DNA of 27,665 bases, from NCBI GenBank assembly GCA_034437615.1, contig DAOTTW010000349.1, positions 1-27,665 on the forward strand, in the 5' to 3' direction. The notes below the pieces were generated by a model that made no database searches, was not told the origin of the DNA, and saw only the letters and a list, made by a program, of their open reading frames with translations. Made by a program: the position numbers and the translations under genes. The DNA comes from DAOTTW01 sp034437615 (GTDB lineage: Bacteria; Chloroflexota; Anaerolineae; Aggregatilineales; Phototrophicaceae). Below are positions 23,872-27,665 of this stretch, in pieces; within the stretch, counting starts at the first letter, position 1; each line of letters begins with the position of its first letter.

Positions 23872-24699
23872 ATGCAGGAACGAGTACAAAAAATCCTGGC
23901 ACGCGCCGACTTCGGATCGCGCCGTGCGTGCGAGGACATCATCGAACAAGGGCGCGTCCGCGTAAATGGCACTATCATCACAGTTGGCGACAAAGCCGAC
24001 CCGAACACCGATACTGTCACTGTTGACGGCCAGCGCGTCAAAGCCGAGCAATACGAGCCACGCTACATCGTCTTCAACAAGCCCAAGAACGTCCTATCCA
24101 CCAACAAAGCGCCGGACGGCGACGACCGCCCGACAGTACGCGAACTAATCAAGGTTGAGGGGCATCTGTTTACGATTGGCCGCCTGGACGCTGAAAGCGA
24201 GGGGCTGATGGTGCTGACCAACGATGGTGATACAGCACACAAGCTGGCACACCCCAGCTTTGAGCACACCAAAACCTACAAGGTAACGGTCTACGGCACC
24301 CCAAGCGAGGATACACTCACGCAATGGGAACGCGGCATTTGGCTGGATGGCAGCCGCACAGCGCCGTGTTTCATCAAGGTGATGGACCAGGATAAAAAGA
24401 CAACCACGCTGCGCATCGTCATGATTGAGGGGCGCAAACGGCAGATTCGCCGTATTGCCCGTATGCTAGAGCATCCTGTCAGGCGGCTGGTACGCACCCA
24501 CATCGGGCAATTGGGTATGGGCACGCTGCGCAAGGGCGCATGGTATGAACTCGATGATGTCGAAATTGAAGCCATGCTGATGCCTGCCGAAGAAGTGAAG
24601 TTCATCCGGCGCAAGCATCGCAAGCCGCGCAACACCAACCATTACAAGGACGCCAAGAAGGATAATCATCCAAAGGGCAAGCCGGGCAAACGCCGCTGA
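23872..24699 (+). CDS. RsuA/RluB-family pseudouridine synthase
   Basis: Converts a uridine to pseudouridine in rRNA (23S for RluB/E/F, 16S for RsuA). It is 275 residues from ATG 23872. An N-terminal S4 RNA-binding domain (MQERVQKILARADFGSRRAC to about residue 50) precedes the synthase domain. YIVFNKPKNVLST opens that domain, and GRLDAESEGLMVLTNDGD contains catalytic Asp106. The arginine-rich RQIRRIARMLEHPVRRLVR segment and a Lys/Arg-rich tail of ~35 residues would contact RNA. Overall it is most like RluB. A GTG at 23848 would add eight residues outside the S4 consensus, so I prefer the ATG. It is first in a run of five same-strand genes. Confidence 0.9.
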   Translation: MQERVQKILARADFGSRRACEDIIEQGRVRVNGTIITVGDKADPNTDTVTVDGQRVKAEQYEPRYIVFNKPKNVLSTNKAPDGDDRPTVRELIKVEGHLFTIGRLDAESEGLMVLTNDGDTAHKLAHPSFEHTKTYKVTVYGTPSEDTLTQWERGIWLDGSRTAPCFIKVMDQDKKTTTLRIVMIEGRKRQIRRIARMLEHPVRRLVRTHIGQLGMGTLRKGAWYELDDVEIEAMLMPAEEVKFIRRKHRKPRNTNHYKDAKKDNHPKGKPGKRR

Positions 24700-24730
24700 C
24701 ACGCAAGACAGCTAAGCCTATGAGATAACC

Positions 24731-25468
24731 ATGAGCACACTCACCAGCGTACAGGAATTTTTAGCGGCACAAGCAGGCTTCGACAAGCGGCGGCGCTACC
24801 TGCGCCCGTTGATGCGCAACGTGCTGCGGCTCGCGATGACGATTGACAGCGCCGGACACGAAAACATCCCGCAATCCGGCCCCACACTGCTGATGATGAA
24901 CCACATGACGTTCTTCGACCCAGCAGTGATAACAGGCGTCGTCAGCAAGCGCTACGTTATCTCGATGTCGAAGGCTGAATTGCTGGATAGCTGGTTCCCG
25001 CGCACGCTGGTCAAGCTCTGGGGGCAATTCGTCATCAATCGTGGGCAGATTGACCGCAACGCCCTGAACAGCGCCATCGAACTGCTGAAAGCGGGCCATC
25101 TGGTGATGATGGCCCCGGAAGGCACACGCCACCCGGAAGGTTTGCAGGACCCACACGACGGCCTTGTATACATTGCGCACAAAGCAAACGCGGTTATCGT
25201 GCCGACGGCGATTGTCGGCATTGTGGGCTATCAGCAACGGCTGAAACGCCTGCGCCGCATTCAGGCGGTGGTGCGCTTTGGGCCTGCATTTCGCTTCAAA
25301 ACGGACCCGAACGAGCGGCTAAAACGGCTGCAACGCGGCGAAATGATGCACGAAGCCATGTACCAGCTTGCCCGCACGATACCCGACACATATGCCAGCA
25401 ATCGCGGCGTCTTTGCGAACCTCGAAAACGCTAGCACACGGCACCTAGAATTTACAAAGACAGGCTAA
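24731..25468 (+). CDS. plsC: 1-acyl-sn-glycerol-3-phosphate acyltransferase (PlsC-like)
   Basis: Adds the second acyl chain to lysophosphatidate in phospholipid synthesis, at the inner face of the membrane. It is 245 residues. The catalytic HX4D is NHMTFFDP (57-64, His58 and Asp63), followed by the glycerophosphate-binding APEGTRHPEG (128-137, with EGTR at 130-133). VINRGQIDRNALNSAIELLKAG between them is a common PlsC stretch. The hydrophobic content is low, as in peripheral family members. A different acyl acceptor is possible, because the PlsC family is broad. It starts 31 bp after the pseudouridine synthase gene and 13 bp before pgeF. Confidence 0.9.
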   Translation: MSTLTSVQEFLAAQAGFDKRRRYLRPLMRNVLRLAMTIDSAGHENIPQSGPTLLMMNHMTFFDPAVITGVVSKRYVISMSKAELLDSWFPRTLVKLWGQFVINRGQIDRNALNSAIELLKAGHLVMMAPEGTRHPEGLQDPHDGLVYIAHKANAVIVPTAIVGIVGYQQRLKRLRRIQAVVRFGPAFRFKTDPNERLKRLQRGEMMHEAMYQLARTIPDTYASNRGVFANLENASTRHLEFTKTG

Positions 25469-25481
25469 CCACAAAGTCACC

Positions 25482-26282
25482 ATGTCAAAGACACAGGCAA
25501 TCCAGAGCCACACACACAACGGCCTGAAATACTACTATTCTGCGGCGTGGGATGGCGTCAAGCACGGCATCTTCACGCGGCAGGGCGGCGTCAGCCTAGC
25601 GCCATATACCGGCTTAAACGTCGGCGGCACGGTAGGCGATGATCTGGCGGCAGTGCGCGAAAACCATCAGCGCATGTACAACGCGCTAGGTGTAGACCCC
25701 GCACGCGCCTGCACCACCTGGCAGGTGCACGGCGCAGATGTCGTACTCGCACAGGGTCCGGTTCCGGGCCGCAAATGGCTAGCGCGCGCCGACGCCATCA
25801 TCACAAATCAGCCGGATACGCCTTTGGTTATGCGCTTTGCGGATTGCGTGCCGTTGCTGTTCTTCGACCCCGTGCAGCGTGCTATCGGGCTGGCTCATGC
25901 GGGCTGGCGTGGCACCGTGCAAGGCATGGCCGCCAATACCATGCTAGCGCTGCAACAAGCCTACGGCAGCCGACCCACCGACATGCGCGTGATTATCGGG
26001 CCGAGTATCTCCGGCGCTAAATTTCAGGTGGGCGAAGAGGTCGTACAAGCTGTAGAAGACCATTACAGGACGCTGGATGGCCTGATGCAGCGCGACCCCG
26101 CCGACAACAGCGCCTATGTAGACCTGTGGGCCGCTAATAAGCTCGATTTACTGCGCGTCGGTGTCTTGCCAGAGCATATCGAGGTCAGCGGCTTGTGCAC
26201 ATACACGCGCACTGATGAGTTTTTCTCGCATCGCGCAGAACACGGTAAGACCGGACGCTTCGGCGTTGTCTTGTCACTGTAG
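25482..26282 (+). CDS. pgeF: PgeF/YlmD-family (multicopper-oxidase-like, peptidoglycan editing factor)
   Basis: Member of the DUF152/YfiH family. It is a zinc protein reported to remove incorrectly built muropeptide precursors (UDP-MurNAc-L-Ser), and members are also described as purine nucleoside phosphorylases. It is 266 residues. Zinc ligands fit VHG (His83), DC in RFADCVPLLF (Cys122) and HAGWRG (His139). The N-terminal HGIFTRQGGVSLAPYTGLNVGG and the later IIGPSISGAKFQVGEEV match the family, and the C-terminus is THRTDEFFSHR-like (TRTDEFFSHRAE). It is directly upstream of yggS, the arrangement seen as ylmD-ylmE in Gram-positive division clusters. Confidence 0.92.
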   Translation: MSKTQAIQSHTHNGLKYYYSAAWDGVKHGIFTRQGGVSLAPYTGLNVGGTVGDDLAAVRENHQRMYNALGVDPARACTTWQVHGADVVLAQGPVPGRKWLARADAIITNQPDTPLVMRFADCVPLLFFDPVQRAIGLAHAGWRGTVQGMAANTMLALQQAYGSRPTDMRVIIGPSISGAKFQVGEEVVQAVEDHYRTLDGLMQRDPADNSAYVDLWAANKLDLLRVGVLPEHIEVSGLCTYTRTDEFFSHRAEHGKTGRFGVVLSL

Positions 26283-26301
26283 CTAGAATCCCCAAAATAC
26301 C

Positions 26302-27033
26302 ATGACCACATCGACAGTTATTGCAGATAACATCAAACGTGTGCAAGATCAAATTGCGGATGCGTGCGCCAGAGCCAAGCGCGATCCAGCCGAGGTGACG
26401 TTGGTCGCCGTAAGCAAACGCAAGCCCGTCAGCGCGATTCAGGCAGCGCTTGCCGCAGGTGTGCAGCATTTCGGTGAAAACCGCGTCGAAGAAGCCAGCG
26501 AGAAAATCCCACAGGTGCGAGCCGATGCCCCGCAACCGATCTGGCATATGGTCGGGCATATTCAGAGCCGTAAAGCCAAGCAGGTTGTGCCGCTGTTCAA
26601 CGTGGTGCAATCGGTGGATAGCCTGAAATTGGCCAAAAAGCTGTCGTCATTGGCGCAAGAGCAGCATTTGCTGCTAGATGCCTTGCTAGAGGTCAACACA
26701 TCTGGCGAGGCCGAAAAATACGGATTTGCGGCGCATAACTGGCAAGCTGATGCTGAGGTGCGTGCAACATTATGGGATGAAATGCGCGAGGTGTTGGCCT
26801 TGCCGAACCTCAACGTGCGCGGCTTGATGACAATGGCCCCATTTTATGAGGATATGCAGGCGACGCGCCCGACGTTTGTGGGCCTGGCAGAACTGCGTGC
26901 AGCGCTATACGCGGATTTTTCGGCTGATCTGCCGGAGCTTAGCATGGGGATGACGAATGATTACCCGGTGGCCATTGAAGAAGGGGCAACGCTGATTCGC
27001 ATTGGCCGCGCTATCTTCGGGGAGCGCGATTAG
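26302..27033 (+). CDS. yggS: YggS/YlmE-family PLP-binding protein
   Basis: A pyridoxal-phosphate carrier and homeostasis protein (PLPBP family). It is a single alanine-racemase-like barrel without the usual second domain. It is 243 residues, standard length. The PLP lysine is Lys39 in LVAVSKRKP, and HFGENRVEEA, WHMVGHIQSRKAK and FNVVQSVDS follow in family order. The PLP-phosphate loop is SMGMTNDYPVAIEEGATLIRIGRAIFG. It has no established catalytic activity. It lies 19 bp after pgeF. A TAGAAT at 26284-26289, just before the start, may be chance. Confidence 0.94.
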   Translation: MTTSTVIADNIKRVQDQIADACARAKRDPAEVTLVAVSKRKPVSAIQAALAAGVQHFGENRVEEASEKIPQVRADAPQPIWHMVGHIQSRKAKQVVPLFNVVQSVDSLKLAKKLSSLAQEQHLLLDALLEVNTSGEAEKYGFAAHNWQADAEVRATLWDEMREVLALPNLNVRGLMTMAPFYEDMQATRPTFVGLAELRAALYADFSADLPELSMGMTNDYPVAIEEGATLIRIGRAIFGERD

Positions 27034-27088
27034 CGCCCTTTACAGGATGGCGTTCACACTTTCTACGGAACTTTTGCACAAAATGCGC

Positions 27089-27094
27089 TATAAT
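27089..27094 (+). promoter_or_regulatory. Candidate -10 element for yggT
   Basis: A perfect TATAAT 35 nt before the yggT ATG, in the 96-bp gap after yggS. No convincing -35 is visible. It could allow yggT expression separate from the upstream genes. Confidence 0.4.
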
Positions 27095-27129
27095 CGAGGT
27101 TGTCTGTAAATTGTAACGGAGAACGACAC

Positions 27130-27375
27130 ATGATACTGGCATTACTGGCATGGGCACTGCAAATTTACTTCTACATTATCCTAGCCCGTGTGATCCTAAG
27201 CTGGTTCCCGAATATTGACCGCAGCAACCCAATCGTGAAATTCATCCACGATGTAACCGAGCCTGTGCTGCGCCCAGTACGCGAAGCCCTGCCGCAATCC
27301 GGTGGCATCGACTTCAGCCCGATGGTCGTCACAATCGGCATCTGGGTGCTGATGCAGGTGCTCTTCGGCCTGTAA
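27130..27375 (+). CDS. yggT: YggT/YlmG-family membrane protein
   Basis: An 81-residue integral membrane protein with two hydrophobic helices (about 2-22 and 60-80). Between them is the family signature WFPNIDRSNPIVKFIHDVTEPVLRPVR. Family members are linked to division, membrane or osmotic functions and to chloroplast nucleoid distribution (YlmG), but the molecular role is unclear. I use ATG 27130 because ACGGAGA lies 7 nt ahead. A TTG ten codons upstream would add an unlikely polar start. The neighbours pgeF and yggS support the assignment. Confidence 0.93.
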   Translation: MILALLAWALQIYFYIILARVILSWFPNIDRSNPIVKFIHDVTEPVLRPVREALPQSGGIDFSPMVVTIGIWVLMQVLFGL

Positions 27376-27434
27376 ACCGTAGCGGCAATTTCCACGATCT
27401 ATAGCTTCTACAGGTACGGGTTATCCCTCGCCGG

Positions 27435-27474
27435 AACCGCGTCTTACAGTGCGCAAAAAGCGAAAGACGCGGTT
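27435..27474. repeat. 11-bp perfect inverted repeat downstream of yggT
   Basis: AACCGCGTCTT (27435-27445) and AAGACGCGGTT (27464-27474) are perfectly complementary across an 18-nt loop, which itself has a CGC-AAAAA-GCG mini-hairpin. It is followed by TAATCC. It may terminate the yggT transcript, but the T-run is weak. The rest of the 165 bp after yggT shows nothing else. Confidence 0.55.
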
Positions 27475-27540
27475 TAATCCCCACATGCGCCATTTGATAG
27501 AACCACAGGAAAACGTGGACGATAGAAATCGGTCATCGTT

Positions 27541-27665
27541 GTGGTTGCTGACATCGTAACCAACTTCAAGGATAGCGTCCCTGCGGTTTACAAGGGTAAG
27601 GAGCGCATCATTAAAACAATCAGTCAACACATATTGTTTAGCGGCCTGCTATTACTGCTGTTTCT
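27541..27665 (+). CDS. Possible N-terminus of a membrane protein, truncated by the right edge
   Basis: An open frame of 41 codons from GTG 27541 to the window end. It reads VVADIVTNFKDSVPAVYKG, then KERIIKTISQHILFSGLLLLLF. A polar, basic stretch runs into a hydrophobic helix, as at the start of many membrane or secreted proteins. AAGGAG at 27598-27603 lies 6 nt before an in-frame ATT (27610), and an in-frame TTG follows at 27634, so the true start is uncertain. Too short to recognise. Confidence 0.35.
   Translation, partial: MVADIVTNFKDSVPAVYKGKERIIKTISQHILFSGLLLLLF

Noticed and set aside
27421..27630. Minus-strand 69-codon frame at the right edge
   Set aside because: It runs through the 11-bp inverted repeat, has no domain, and has no supporting neighbour.
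1..27665. tRNA or rRNA genes, insertion sequences, prophage or integrase genes
   Set aside because: I read all intergenic gaps on both strands and found no cloverleaf, no rRNA segments and no transposase or integrase motifs.

Overview
The window looks like a moderately GC-rich, gene-dense stretch of a free-living bacterial chromosome. It is most likely from the Chloroflexota (Anaerolineae-like). This assignment is an inference from gene style: a secreted SH3 protein and a lipoprotein with long Thr/Pro linkers, a tandem dynamin pair, an LCP protein, a KdpE-like response regulator and many GTG/TTG starts. No marker gene settles it. I see no phage, transposase, CRISPR array, tRNA or rRNA. The content is mostly housekeeping and cell-envelope genes, with a few less ordinary blocks.

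Layout. 1-1728 (-): aspS, running off the left edge. 1952-3750 (+): a small two-helix membrane protein translationally coupled to a GT-C (GT39-like) glycosyltransferase. 3755-5206 (-): an AAA+ ATPase. 5372-6421 (+): a class II histone-deacetylase-fold amidohydrolase. 6495-10222 (-): two adjacent bacterial dynamin-like GTPases. 10393-11631 (+): lysA. 11699-12526 (-): a LipM-type octanoyltransferase. 12738-14051 (+): an LCP-family protein. 14063-14352 (-): an unannotated RNA gene that I read as 6S RNA, with its own promoter, a long closing helix and an intrinsic terminator. 14425-15708 (-): a four-helix membrane protein with an external SH3-like domain. 15855-16838 (+): an aldo/keto reductase. 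16835-17968 (-): a response-regulator/histidine-kinase fusion. 18092-18616 (-): a GNAT acetyltransferase. 18812-21138 (+): a lipoprotein followed by D-Ala-D-Ala ligase. 21144-21851 (-): an OmpR/PhoB-type response regulator. 22104-23723 (+): a membrane GT2 glycosyltransferase. 23872-27375 (+): a run of five genes (RsuA/RluB pseudouridine synthase, PlsC, PgeF, YggS, YggT). The last three match the ylmD-ylmE-ylmG order of division-associated clusters but lack sepF. 27541 to the right edge (+): a possible truncated membrane-protein gene.

Functional themes. Envelope building recurs: lysA (meso-DAP to lysine), ddl, LCP, PgeF, two glycosyltransferases and PlsC. Membrane remodelling is represented by the dynamin pair. 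Genes are packed tightly and often converge. AKR and the kinase share a CTAG in which both stop codons overlap. ddl and the response regulator end 5 bp apart with both stops inside one small hairpin. lysA/lipM and hdac/dynamin converge on REP-like palindromes of one apparent family, and a third copy seems to be embedded in frame in the GT39 gene.

The two most interesting items are the minus-strand 6S RNA candidate and the tandem dynamin pair. Both belong to known classes, but this pairing and context deserve a look. I found no clearly new system.
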